Source of the DNA: JASHUC01 sp035523875
Lineage (GTDB): Bacteria; Pseudomonadota; Gammaproteobacteria; Steroidobacterales; Steroidobacteraceae
Reading direction: 5' to 3'
Length of the DNA: 64,000 nt
Assembly: GCA_035523875.1 (NCBI GenBank)
Contig: DATKPY010000010.1
Span: 8,860-72,859 of the forward strand
Shown here: positions 16,505-24,424 of the stretch, piece after piece
Position numbering within the stretch: the first letter of the stretch is position 1
How the letters are laid out: each line of letters starts with the position of its first letter
The notes under the pieces: model-generated
What the model was told of the DNA's origin: nothing
The model's database searches: none
Seen by the model: the letters and a program-made list of their open reading frames with translations, nothing else
Made by a program: the position numbers and the translations under genes

Positions 16505-18499
16505 ATGAAGAGCCGCTGGAGGGATCTTGATGCCGAGGGCTTCCCGGGCGACCTCGGGCAGCGCGTTTACAGCTCGCGTCTCCTCGGCGCCGATCCCGCG
16601 CTCGTCATGCACGGCGGTGGCAACACGTCGGTCAAAAGCGTGGTTCCCGATCTGTTCGGCGAGCAGCAGCCGATTCTCTACGTGAAGGGCAGCGGTTGGG
16701 ACCTCGAGACGATCGAGCCGGCCGGCTTCTCACCCTGCCGGATGGAGCCTCTGCTCGCCCTCGCGCGGCTCGAATCACTCTCGGATACGCAGATGGCCGC
16801 AGAGCTGCGCAAGAGCCTCACGGATCCGAATGCTCCGGCTCCGTCCGTGGAGGCGATCCTGCACGCCATCCTGCCCGCCCGCTTCGTCGACCACACGCAT
16901 GCGGATGCGATCCTCACCGTGTGCAATACGCCGGGGGGTGAAGCGCGCATCCGCGAGATCTACGGCGATCGCGTCGTGATCATCCCGTATGTGATGCCGG
17001 GATTTGCGCTCGCGCGGCGCTGTGCCGAGCTCTTTCCGGCGCAGTGCGGCGCCCGCACGGAGGGCATGCTGCTCCTCAGCCACGGGCTCTTCACCTTCGC
17101 AGAGACGGCCAAGCGCGCCTACGAGAGGATGATCGAGCTGGTGTCGCTCGCCGAGGAGTATCTCGCGCGACATGGCGCCTGGACGCCGACGGGGAGTCCA
17201 AGGGAAGCGTCGCGTGGGGCGGGCGGCGGGCAACTCGCGGCGGCTGCCGTCCCGCGTGCGCAGATCGCGGATCTGCGTCGCGCGGTGTGTGATGCAGCCG
17301 GGATACCGATGGTGCTCAGCGTTCATGACGATGAAGACTCCGTGAGCTTTGCGCGCCGCTCGGACGTACGCGAGATCACGCAGCAGGGCCCGATCACGCC
17401 GGATCACGTGATCCGCACCAAGCGCGTTCCGCTCCTCGGGCGCGATGTCGCCGCCTACGCCGCGGCCTATCGCGACTACTTCGCTCGTCACGGCTCTGCG
17501 AGCCTCACCATGCTCGATCCGGCTCCGCGGGTGGTCCTCGATCGCGAGCTCGGTCTGTGCACGATCGGGCGGACCGTGCGAGATGCGCGCATCGCCGAGG
17601 ACATCTACCGTCATACGATGCAGGTCATCGCCCGCGCGGTGGCGCTCGGAGGCTGGAGGGCGCTGCCCGAGAGGGAGATCTTCGAGGTGGAGTACTGGGA
17701 CCTCGAGCAGGCGAAGCTCAGGAGGAGTGGGCCGCCGCCCATGTTTGCCGGCGAGATCGCCCTCGTCACCGGCGCCGCCTCCGGGATCGGGAAGGCGTGT
17801 GTGGACTCGCTTCTCGGCCGCGGCGCCGCAGTCGTGGGTCTCGACCGTTCCGAGGCCGTCACGGAGCTCCACCGCCGCGCCGACTTCTTGGGCCTCGAGT
17901 GCGACCTGACGGACCCGACGCAGGTCGAGCGCGCGCTCGATCAGGCGACCCGGGCCTTCGGTGGGCTCGATCTGCTCATCCTCAACGCGGGAATTTTTCC
18001 TCCCAGCGCCGCGCTCGCGACGCTGTCGATGGCGACTTGGCGGGCCGTCATGAGCGTCAATCTCGATGCCAACCTGCTGTTGATGCGCCTGTGTCACGGG
18101 ATGTTGAAGCTCGCCCCCAGGGGCGGGCGCGTGGTCGTCATCGGCTCGAAGAATGTCGCGGCGCCGGGTCCTGGTGCCGGGGCCTATTCGGCCTCCAAGG
18201 CCGCACTCCAGCAGTTAGCTCGTGTCGCGGCGCTCGAGTGGGCGGAGGACGGCATCCGCGTGAACACGCTCCATCCCCATGCCGTATTCGATACCGGGAT
18301 CTGGACACCGGAGGTGCTCGCATCGCGCGCCGCGACCTACGGCATGAGCGTCGAGGAGTACCGGAAGAACAACCTCCTCAGGCTGGAGGTGTCGAGCCGG
18401 GACGTTGCCGAGCTCGCCGCGGAGCTGTGCGGGCCGCTTTTTGCGCGAACGACCGGAGCACAGATTCCCGTCGACGGCGGCAACGTCCGCGTCGTCTAG
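16505..18499 (+). CDS. Bifunctional class II aldolase / short-chain dehydrogenase (RhaD-RhaE-like)
   Basis: A 664-residue fusion. Residues 1-410 are a class II (zinc) aldolase: HGGGNTSVK, LYVKGSGWDL, the metal histidines in DHTHAD (H130, H132) and LLLSHGLFTFAET. From residue 413 an SDR domain begins: IALVTGAASGIGKA, NAGIFPPSA, YSASKAAL and a closing PVDGGNVRVV. This is the layout of rhamnulose-1-phosphate aldolase/lactaldehyde dehydrogenase-type fusions, which cleave a sugar phosphate and oxidise the aldehyde. No kinase, isomerase or transporter for deoxy-sugars is adjacent, so the true substrate could be another aldol. The ATG at 16505 follows GAGGAG. Confidence 0.88.
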   Translation: MKSRWRDLDAEGFPGDLGQRVYSSRLLGADPALVMHGGGNTSVKSVVPDLFGEQQPILYVKGSGWDLETIEPAGFSPCRMEPLLALARLESLSDTQMAAELRKSLTDPNAPAPSVEAILHAILPARFVDHTHADAILTVCNTPGGEARIREIYGDRVVIIPYVMPGFALARRCAELFPAQCGARTEGMLLLSHGLFTFAETAKRAYERMIELVSLAEEYLARHGAWTPTGSPREASRGAGGGQLAAAAVPRAQIADLRRAVCDAAGIPMVLSVHDDEDSVSFARRSDVREITQQGPITPDHVIRTKRVPLLGRDVAAYAAAYRDYFARHGSASLTMLDPAPRVVLDRELGLCTIGRTVRDARIAEDIYRHTMQVIARAVALGGWRALPEREIFEVEYWDLEQAKLRRSGPPPMFAGEIALVTGAASGIGKACVDSLLGRGAAVVGLDRSEAVTELHRRADFLGLECDLTDPTQVERALDQATRAFGGLDLLILNAGIFPPSAALATLSMATWRAVMSVNLDANLLLMRLCHGMLKLAPRGGRVVVIGSKNVAAPGPGAGAYSASKAALQQLARVAALEWAEDGIRVNTLHPHAVFDTGIWTPEVLASRAATYGMSVEEYRKNNLLRLEVSSRDVAELAAELCGPLFARTTGAQIPVDGGNVRVV

Positions 18500-18545
18500 C
18501 TCGTAGGCCCGTCCGCAGTCCCGCGGCCGGTCGGTGCTGGAAGGA

Positions 18546-18574
18546 TTGCCCGTCCGGGCGCACCTATGTAGACT
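18546..18574 (+). promoter_or_regulatory. Putative promoter of the PadR gene, near-leaderless
   Basis: TTGCCC (18546-18551) and TAGACT (18569-18574) are 17 bp apart. A start point 7-8 bases further falls at the ATG (18582), so the mRNA would be leaderless or nearly so. The same stretch holds GTAG/CTAC inverted repeats (GTAGACTTGCTAC, then CTACTATGGGTAG), a plausible PadR operator covering the start. Confidence 0.4.
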
Positions 18575-18581
18575 TGCTACT

Positions 18582-18887
18582 ATGGGTAGGCGGGCCGGCG
18601 ACGTGCGGATGTCCCTGCAGACGCTGCGGGTGCTCGAGGCATTCCTCGAGCAACCGGCGGAGGAGCTCGCCGGTGCCGACGTGCAGCGGCGCAGCGGCCT
18701 CGCATCGGGCACGCTCTATCCGATCCTGCTCCGGCTCGAGTCGGCCGCGTGGTTCGTGAGCCGTTGGGAGCGCATCGACCCGATGAGTGCGGGACGTCCG
18801 CGGCGCAGGCTCTATCGGCTCACGTCCGGCGGGCTCGCGCGCGCGAGTGCGGTCTTTGCGACTTTTCGCCCAGGAGTTCCGGCATGA
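18582..18887 (+). CDS. PadR-family transcriptional regulator
   Basis: A 101-residue protein with a PadR winged helix: SLQTLRVLEAFLEQPAEELAG, then VQRRSGLASGTLYPILLRLE as the recognition helix, and the wing region RPRRRLYRLTSGG. It is short and lacks the extra C-terminal dimerisation helix seen in long PadR proteins. The ATG at 18582 was chosen over an upstream start because the PadR fold begins right after it. Its stop overlaps the start of the TonB-like gene by ATGA, so the two are translationally coupled, and the partner is probably a regulatory target. Confidence 0.85.
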   Translation: MGRRAGDVRMSLQTLRVLEAFLEQPAEELAGADVQRRSGLASGTLYPILLRLESAAWFVSRWERIDPMSAGRPRRRLYRLTSGGLARASAVFATFRPGVPA

Positions 18888-19819
18888 GAGCGCGGGAAAC
18901 TCGGCAAACGCCCCGGCCTCAAGCGCCTTCAGGCGATTCGGCACCGCTCGGTGGGCTTGCCTGTCGGCTGATCGAGCGCGCGGCGCGGCGTACGCCGCTC
19001 TCGCTCTGCGCGCGTCTGGAGGAGGAATGGCTCGCGGAGCTTGCGGTGCGTCGCGGGCGTCTCGCGCGGTTGCGCTTGGCGCTCGGTTGTCTCTGGGCAA
19101 GCCAAATCATCGCGCACGCGGATTGGCACGGCAGCGGCGCGGTTGTGGGCGCGGTCGCGGGGCATCGGGCGCATGCGGGGTATCTGCCGCCCGATGCGGA
19201 TTGGGTGTCGCGCCGCACGGCCACCGTATTGTTGATCTTTGCGGTGCACGCGGCGCTGATTTACGCACTTTGGGCGGGGCTTGCGAGCAAGATTGCCGCC
19301 GTGATTCCGGAATCGATCGACGTCACGTTCTCTCAGGAATTGCGGCCGCATCCGCAGGCATTGCCCCCGCCGACCCCGAAGATGGTCACTCCGCAGATCG
19401 CGATGCCTGCGCCGCAGGTCAAGCTCGATCTCCCAGCCGATCCGACGGCAATCCAGACCTTCGTGCCGCGGCAGCAGCGGGCTCCCGTGCCTCCTCCTCC
19501 GCCGCGCTCGATTCAGCACCCGGAGATACGGGTTCTGGGCGGCCCCGGACCGGGATTCCCGGACTCGGACGATTATTACCCAGCCTTCGAGCGGCGTCTC
19601 GGGCGGTCCGGAGTGACCACCGTGTCCGTCTGCGTCGACCGCGAGGGGAAGCTCACCACGACGCCGACTATCGCGCGCTCCTCCGGCCGCCCCGGAATCG
19701 ATCGCGGCGCGCTCCTGCTTGCTGAGGCCGGATCGGGACACTATCGACCGACCCTCGACGACGGCCGGCCGGTCGACTCCTGCTTCGACTTCCTGATCCG
19801 ATTCATTCTGCGCGATTAG
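18884..19819 (+). CDS. TonB-like energy-transducer protein with PadR-associated N-terminal domain
   Basis: A 311-residue protein. Residues 20-75 form a helical, arginine-rich cytoplasmic region (LIERAARRTPLSLCARLEEEW, LAELAVRRGRLARLRLALG). A single transmembrane segment lies about 110-135 (TATVLLIFAVHAALIYALWAG). A proline-rich periplasmic spacer follows (LPPPTPKMVTP, APVPPPPPRS). The last 95 residues are a TonB C-terminal domain (VSVCVDREGKLTTTPTIARSS, VDSCFDFLIRFIL). TonB spans the periplasm and drives outer-membrane receptors. Here the large cytoplasmic module and the 4-nt overlap with PadR suggest signalling between the envelope and the regulator. Start ATG 18884 with AGGAG upstream. Confidence 0.8.
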   Translation: MRARETRQTPRPQAPSGDSAPLGGLACRLIERAARRTPLSLCARLEEEWLAELAVRRGRLARLRLALGCLWASQIIAHADWHGSGAVVGAVAGHRAHAGYLPPDADWVSRRTATVLLIFAVHAALIYALWAGLASKIAAVIPESIDVTFSQELRPHPQALPPPTPKMVTPQIAMPAPQVKLDLPADPTAIQTFVPRQQRAPVPPPPPRSIQHPEIRVLGGPGPGFPDSDDYYPAFERRLGRSGVTTVSVCVDREGKLTTTPTIARSSGRPGIDRGALLLAEAGSGHYRPTLDDGRPVDSCFDFLIRFILRD

Positions 19820-20046
19820 CTCGTCGCGATCGGTGCGGCGCTCGTGAGGGATGCCGCCATTCGCTGATCGTTGACGACGACATTGAACGCGAGCAAGCCC
19901 ACGCCTCGCATCGTCCCGGCGATGATCAATCGGCCGAGATCCGGCGTGCTGATTCGCAACGTCGCTCCCTGTCAAATGAGCGCATACACGCCCCAGAGGA
20001 GCGCGGCGAGCGCGATGTTGAGTAGACTCGGGGAAAGGATCTTCAT
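19816..20046 (-). pseudogene. Small membrane-protein reading frame interrupted by an in-frame TGA
   Basis: On the minus strand an ATG (20044-20046) opens MKILSPSLLNIALAALLWG, a hydrophobic segment, and meets TGA after 24 codons (19972-19974). The same frame continues for 51 codons of unbroken, coding-looking sequence to a TAA at 19816-19818. Either this is a decayed gene of about 76 residues, or only a 24-residue membrane peptide is made. It lies tail-to-tail with the TonB-like gene and overlaps its stop by 4 bases. Confidence 0.35.
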
Positions 20047-20315
20047 GGTCGCGCTTCAATCGCTCGCGGGGAATGAGTGTGCAGATGTTACCGCTTCTCG
20101 CGCGCGCGCCCGTTGCCGGACCTCGAGCGCGTCGCGTATAGTCTCGGACGTTGGTACGTTCCGCGCAGGCAATGCCCGCGCCCGACGGGATCATCGATCA
20201 ATCGACGCGGCTGCGTACCCTGTCGATCCTGAGTGCGCTGCCACTGACGACGCTCGAGCACGGCGGGTGCGTCGGGATCGAGTACTGAACTGAACTGATG
20301 TGAGTGCTCTCAAAT
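19820..20315. other. Intergenic region around the interrupted small frame
   Basis: About 496 bp between the TonB-like gene and the lipoprotein gene. The left half holds the interrupted minus-strand frame. The right half has a 38-codon plus-strand frame from an ATG near 20171 with a plausible composition but no support. I see no terminator or repeat. Confidence 0.4.
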
Positions 20316-20750
20316 ATGTATTCGCGAGTCGTTTCTCGAGTTCTCCCGCCGGTCATGGCCGCCTTGCTCGCCGCAACACTGATGTCCTGCGCCACGACTC
20401 CGACGCGCCCCGTCGTCGTGCTACCGAACGACTACTACCTGCAACCCGATGACGCCATGCAGTCCGAGATCGTCAAGCGCGGCGGCCAAATCGTGGTGCC
20501 GGCTCCGATCGCGGCCTACGCAGTCTCAGGGGATCTTGTCGCGGGCGCATCGGGTGCGGCTCCCGCGGCGGGCCATCTGTTTCCCGATCGCGCGTTTACC
20601 GGGAATGCGAGCACACGGTATTTCATCCTCGACACCGGAAGTGGCCGACTCGAATCGGACTTGGACCATGCGGATTGGAAAAAGCGCCTGAAGGAGCTCC
20701 AGGTGCCCTCGGATTTCGAGATTCTGCCGCCCCTGCCTTGGCAGCCCTAG
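20316..20750 (+). CDS. Predicted lipoprotein of unknown function
   Basis: A 144-residue protein with a lipoprotein signal peptide: basic start MYSRVVSRVLPPVMAALLAA and lipobox TLMSC, with the cysteine at about residue 25. The mature part is soluble and contains YYLQPDDAMQSEIVKRGGQIVVP and a C-terminal DWKKRLKELQVPSDFEILPP. It matches no family I recognise. The position after +2 of the mature lipoprotein (CATT) suggests outer-membrane sorting. A GTG four codons upstream (20304) is an alternative start. It is tail-to-tail with the GGDEF-EAL gene. Confidence 0.65.
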   Translation: MYSRVVSRVLPPVMAALLAATLMSCATTPTRPVVVLPNDYYLQPDDAMQSEIVKRGGQIVVPAPIAAYAVSGDLVAGASGAAPAAGHLFPDRAFTGNASTRYFILDTGSGRLESDLDHADWKKRLKELQVPSDFEILPPLPWQP

Positions 20751-20804
20751 TCGGTGCAGCCTTGGCGGCGTGCCGCGGGTTTCGCGGCGCAGTCGACGAG
20801 CGGC

Positions 20805-22823
20805 TCAGGCTGCCTTGGAAACGGACAGTGCCCGAACGAGCACGGTCTGTGTGAGCGGCGCGCTTCCCTGGAGCTCCATCAGCAGTGCGCGGCAGGCCGC
20901 CGCACTCACGGGCTTGCTGTAGAGATAGCCCTGCGCATAATCGCAACCGAGCTCGAGGAGCAGTACCGCCTGCTCGGCGGTCTCGACCCCTTCCGCCACG
21001 ATCTTCAGCTGCAACTGTCGCCCCATGTCGATCACGGCATTGATGACGGGGAGTCTCGCGACAACCTGGCCCAGCTCGCGAACGAACGTGCGATCGATCT
21101 TGAGCACGTCGACGGGGAGTGCCGTGAGATAGCTCAGGCTCGAGTAGCCGGTCCCGAAATCGTCGATCATGATCTTTGATCCGAGCTCGCGCAGCCGCTT
21201 GAGCGTCGTCACCAAGCGGTCGGGCTCTCGCATTGCGACCGCCTCCGTGATCTCGAAGGCGATCAAGCGCGGCTCGACGCCGAGTTCCTTCGTGAGGCGT
21301 TCGACGAGCGCGGCGAAGTCGGTGCGTTCCAGCTGCACCGGCAGGACATTGAAGCTCACCGGCACGACGGGCACTCCGGCGTCGATCCAGGCGCGCAGCT
21401 GCGTGAGGACCTGGCGCAGGGCGTGCTCGCTCAAGCGCACGATGAGCCCGGCGCGCTCCGCGATCGGAATGAAGCGGTCCGGCGGAATCAATCCCTCCGT
21501 GGGGTGCCGCCAGCGCATGAGCGCCTCGAGCGATGCGATCCGGCCGGTGAGAAGCTCAACGATCGGCTGATACTCCATGAATATCTGCTCGGTACCGAGT
21601 GCCTCGTAGAGTGCCTGCTCGAGAGTCGCCTGCTCGGTGACCTGCCGATCCATCTGCGCGGCGAAGAAGCGATGACAGTTTCGTCCGGCATTCTTCGCGT
21701 GGTAGAGCGCAATGTCCGCGCACTTGAGCAGGGTGTCTGCGTCGCGGCCGTCGTCGGGAAAGACGGCAATGCCGGCGCTCGCCGTTACCGAGAGCGAATG
21801 CGACCCGAGCACCAGCGGTGCAGCAACCGCCGTTCGCAGGCTGAGTGCGAGCTGCTCGATCGCGGACTTATCCGGCATCAGAGGGGCGACGACCAGGAAC
21901 TCGTCTCCGCCCATGCGCACCACCACGTGCTGTGCGGGGAGCGTCGCGCGCAGGCGACTTGCGATGATTCTCAGCAGTTGGTCGCCCTGCGGATGTCCGC
22001 GGGAGTCGTTGATGTGCTTGAAGTTGTCGACATCGAGGCAAATGAGCGCCAGGAGCCGTCCGCTGCCGGCGACTTTCTTAAGAACGTGCGGAAAGCGAGT
22101 GGCGAGGAATGCGCGGTTGGGCAGGCCGGTCAGGGCGTCGTGCCGAGCGATGCGGATCAGGCGGCGGCGGCTCTCCCGCTCGCGGCGCTCGGCGTTCTTG
22201 CGCTCGCTCACATCCCGTGCCACGAAGGCGACGAGTGGGCGGCCATGGAGGTTGATCCCATTGGCAGCGATCTGAGCCTCCGTCCAGGAGCCATCCCGCC
22301 TACGCGCACGCGAGATGAGAACGCTGAGCTCGGAGGAGAGCGCGAGCCGCTCGAGCGCCTGGGCATCGATATCCGGGAAGAAATCACGGACGCCGAAGCG
22401 GCCGAGGTCCGCGTATGAGCATCCGAGTGCCTGGAGCGCGGTCTGGTTGGCGTCGATGATTCGGTCTGCCCCCACGTCCACGAGCAGGATCGATTCGGAG
22501 AGCTGCGCCCCGATCAGCCGGAAGCGCTTCTCGGCGGCATGGCGCGCGCGCCGGCTGTCGCGAAGCCGCCTGATGAGCCACAGGAGCGAGACGGCAAGCG
22601 CACCGGCGAGCACGGTCGCGGTGGCTGCGAGGGAAATGTACAGCTCGTCGGCGCGCTGGAGGGCTCGTGAGGCTCCTCCCGCGAGGAGCGAGCCCAGAAA
22701 CACCCGCACGATGAGCAGCGCTGCCATTCCGAGGGTCGCGAGCCCGACGATGCACGCGAGCAGGAGAGGCGCGAGATCCGTGCTCTCGCGTCGAGCGGGC
22801 CGATTGGAGCGATCCTGGCTCAT
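20805..22823 (-). CDS. Membrane-bound PAS-GGDEF-EAL c-di-GMP enzyme
   Basis: A 672-residue signalling protein. Two transmembrane segments (about 18-48 and 62-84) lead to a PAS domain (95-210, ending VARDVSERKNAE). A GGDEF domain follows (DALTGLPNRAFLA; intact MGGDEF at 304-309), then an EAL domain with intact catalytic markers LEALMRWRHP, DDFGTGYSSLSYL and LKIDRTFV. Both cyclase and phosphodiesterase sites look active; no RxxD inhibitory site is seen before GGDEF. It controls c-di-GMP, hence motility/biofilm state. The start at 22823 gives a sensible N-terminus; the frame extends further but reads as arginine-rich non-coding sequence. Confidence 0.92.
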   Translation of the reverse strand: MSQDRSNRPARRESTDLAPLLLACIVGLATLGMAALLIVRVFLGSLLAGGASRALQRADELYISLAATATVLAGALAVSLLWLIRRLRDSRRARHAAEKRFRLIGAQLSESILLVDVGADRIIDANQTALQALGCSYADLGRFGVRDFFPDIDAQALERLALSSELSVLISRARRRDGSWTEAQIAANGINLHGRPLVAFVARDVSERKNAERRERESRRRLIRIARHDALTGLPNRAFLATRFPHVLKKVAGSGRLLALICLDVDNFKHINDSRGHPQGDQLLRIIASRLRATLPAQHVVVRMGGDEFLVVAPLMPDKSAIEQLALSLRTAVAAPLVLGSHSLSVTASAGIAVFPDDGRDADTLLKCADIALYHAKNAGRNCHRFFAAQMDRQVTEQATLEQALYEALGTEQIFMEYQPIVELLTGRIASLEALMRWRHPTEGLIPPDRFIPIAERAGLIVRLSEHALRQVLTQLRAWIDAGVPVVPVSFNVLPVQLERTDFAALVERLTKELGVEPRLIAFEITEAVAMREPDRLVTTLKRLRELGSKIMIDDFGTGYSSLSYLTALPVDVLKIDRTFVRELGQVVARLPVINAVIDMGRQLQLKIVAEGVETAEQAVLLLELGCDYAQGYLYSKPVSAAACRALLMELQGSAPLTQTVLVRALSVSKAA

Positions 22824-23150
22824 GACGCTGACTTGACTCCGGCGCCGCGGCGCCTCGTTCCGAGTGGTGTGCAGCATATTCAAGGAGGGTTGGGCGCGAC
22901 CGTGCCTTCTCTCACGGATCCTTCGCTCGCGGGTCACGCGCTCATAGGTACATTCCGCACGCCGCGTGGAGAAACGCGCAGCAGTGCGTCGCGCGGCGCG
23001 CGGCCGTGATGCAGCACGATGCGCGCGAAGGGCAGGGCATGTTACAAAGGATCCTCGGGCCAGTCCGGGGCAAAGGGCGGAAATGGTGGTTCTTCGCGCA
23101 GCGAGAGTGAGTGTGTCGCCCGTGAGTGTGTCGCCCGGCACCGCAGAGCC
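22824..23150. other. Divergent intergenic region, GGDEF-EAL / MFS
   Basis: 327 bp that must hold the promoters of both divergent genes. The only structure I see is the 15-bp tandem repeat at 23107-23136 just before the MFS start. Confidence 0.5.
23107..23136 (+). repeat. Two perfect 15-bp tandem repeats upstream of the MFS gene
   Basis: GTGAGTGTGTCGCCC occurs twice back to back, ending 14 bases before the GTG start at 23151. It could be a regulator binding site, or a recent duplication. Confidence 0.8.
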
Positions 23151-24392
23151 GTGGCGCTAGCCGCGGGAACGAGTCTCGCGGCTTCCGCCACGACGCGCGC
23201 GCGCTGGGCGCTGGTCGCGCTCCTATCGCTCGCGATATTCATCAACTACATCGACCGCGGCAATCTCGCAACCGCGGCACCCCTCATCCAGCGCGATCTC
23301 GGCCTGACGACGCTGCAGATCGGCCTCCTCACCTCCGCCTTCTTCTGGACGTACGTACCGGGCCAGATGATCGCCGGTTGGCTCGTCGATCGGCTGGGCG
23401 GGCACCTTGCGCTCACGCTCGGCTTCGCGCTCTGGTCGCTCGCGACCGCGCTCACCGGTCTTGCCGGGGGCTTCGTCGTGCTCGTCGGGCTGCGGGTGTT
23501 GCTCGGTCTCGGCGAAACGGTCGCCTTTCCCGCCCTCTCCAAGCTCTTCGCGGAAGCCGTGCCGCCGAGCGATCTCGGCTTGGTGAACAGCATCGCGGTC
23601 GCCGGTATCTCCCTCGGGCCCGGCGTCGGGGTGCTTGCCGGCGGCTTCTTGATTGCCGCACTCGGCTGGCGGCCGATGTTCTTCATCTTCGGCGCGATCG
23701 CGCTCCTTTGGCTTCTCCCCTGGAGCGTGTACGGTCGTGCGCGGGCCGGTAGCGGCCGCACAGAGGCCCCGGCGCCGCCGGCTTATCGTGCGATTCTGTC
23801 CCGTCGCGTGCTCTGGGGCGCCACGCTCGGCCACTTCTGCAATCTTTACGGGCTTTACTTCGTCCTCTCGTGGATGCCGCTGTGGCTGGTCGGCCAGCGC
23901 GGCTACTCCGTCGTTGGCATGGCGAAGCTGCTCTCCGTCGTGTACACGGTGACGGCGCTCGGGACGATCTTCTCGGGGTGGTTGTGCGATCGCTTGATCC
24001 GTGCGGGGTACTCGATCAATGGCGTTCGCAAGAGCGCGTGTGTGATCGGGCATCTGGGCGGCACTGTGGGACTGCTCGGTTGCGCGCTCGCGGATCCGCA
24101 CACCGCGATCGCGAGCCTCTTCCTGGGGGCGATCTGTCTGATGATGGTGCAGATCTGGCCGGTCACGCAGATTCTGGCCGGTGCGCGTGCCGCCGGGCGC
24201 TGGGTCGGCGTGCAGAACTGTCTGGCGAACACCGCGGGGATCATCGGTCCGACCGTCACCGGGTGGATCGTCGATCGGACCGGCAGCTTCGATGCCGCCT
24301 TCGTGCTCGCGGCCGGCGTCGTGCTCGTTGGCGCGCTCGGCTGGGGCGTGGTGCTCACGCGCGTCGAGCCGGTCGCGTGGGCGAGCGCCTGA
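23151..24392 (+). CDS. MFS transporter, anion:cation symporter type
   Basis: A 413-residue, 12-TM major facilitator. The N-terminus IFINYIDRGNLATAAPLIQ and the loop 2-3 signature GWLVDRLGG are typical of the ACS (anion:cation symporter) family that imports sugar acids and other organic anions. The second half begins near ILSRRVLWGATLGHFCNLYG, followed by a second loop signature WLCDRLIRAGYS. I chose the GTG at 23151 because the frame upstream consists of a duplicated repeat and low-complexity sequence; no ribosome site is strong. The substrate is unknown. Its neighbours (divergent c-di-GMP enzyme, convergent gamma-glutamyltransferase) give no clear hint. Confidence 0.88.
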   Translation: MALAAGTSLAASATTRARWALVALLSLAIFINYIDRGNLATAAPLIQRDLGLTTLQIGLLTSAFFWTYVPGQMIAGWLVDRLGGHLALTLGFALWSLATALTGLAGGFVVLVGLRVLLGLGETVAFPALSKLFAEAVPPSDLGLVNSIAVAGISLGPGVGVLAGGFLIAALGWRPMFFIFGAIALLWLLPWSVYGRARAGSGRTEAPAPPAYRAILSRRVLWGATLGHFCNLYGLYFVLSWMPLWLVGQRGYSVVGMAKLLSVVYTVTALGTIFSGWLCDRLIRAGYSINGVRKSACVIGHLGGTVGLLGCALADPHTAIASLFLGAICLMMVQIWPVTQILAGARAAGRWVGVQNCLANTAGIIGPTVTGWIVDRTGSFDAAFVLAAGVVLVGALGWGVVLTRVEPVAWASA

Positions 24393-24424
24393 GGCTCAGC
24401 GCCCGCTTGCGGCCGCGGGGCGCC

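Noticed and set aside
16775..18097. 440-codon minus-strand frame opposite the aldolase/SDR gene
   Set aside because: Shadow frame; no motif and no ribosome site.
20171..20287. 38-codon plus-strand frame before the lipoprotein
   Set aside because: Plausible composition but no ribosome site, family or neighbour support.
20763..20800. Short hairpin (GCCGCG/CGCGGC) between lipoprotein and GGDEF-EAL genes
   Set aside because: Only a 6-bp stem without a T-tract; could occur by chance in GC-rich DNA.
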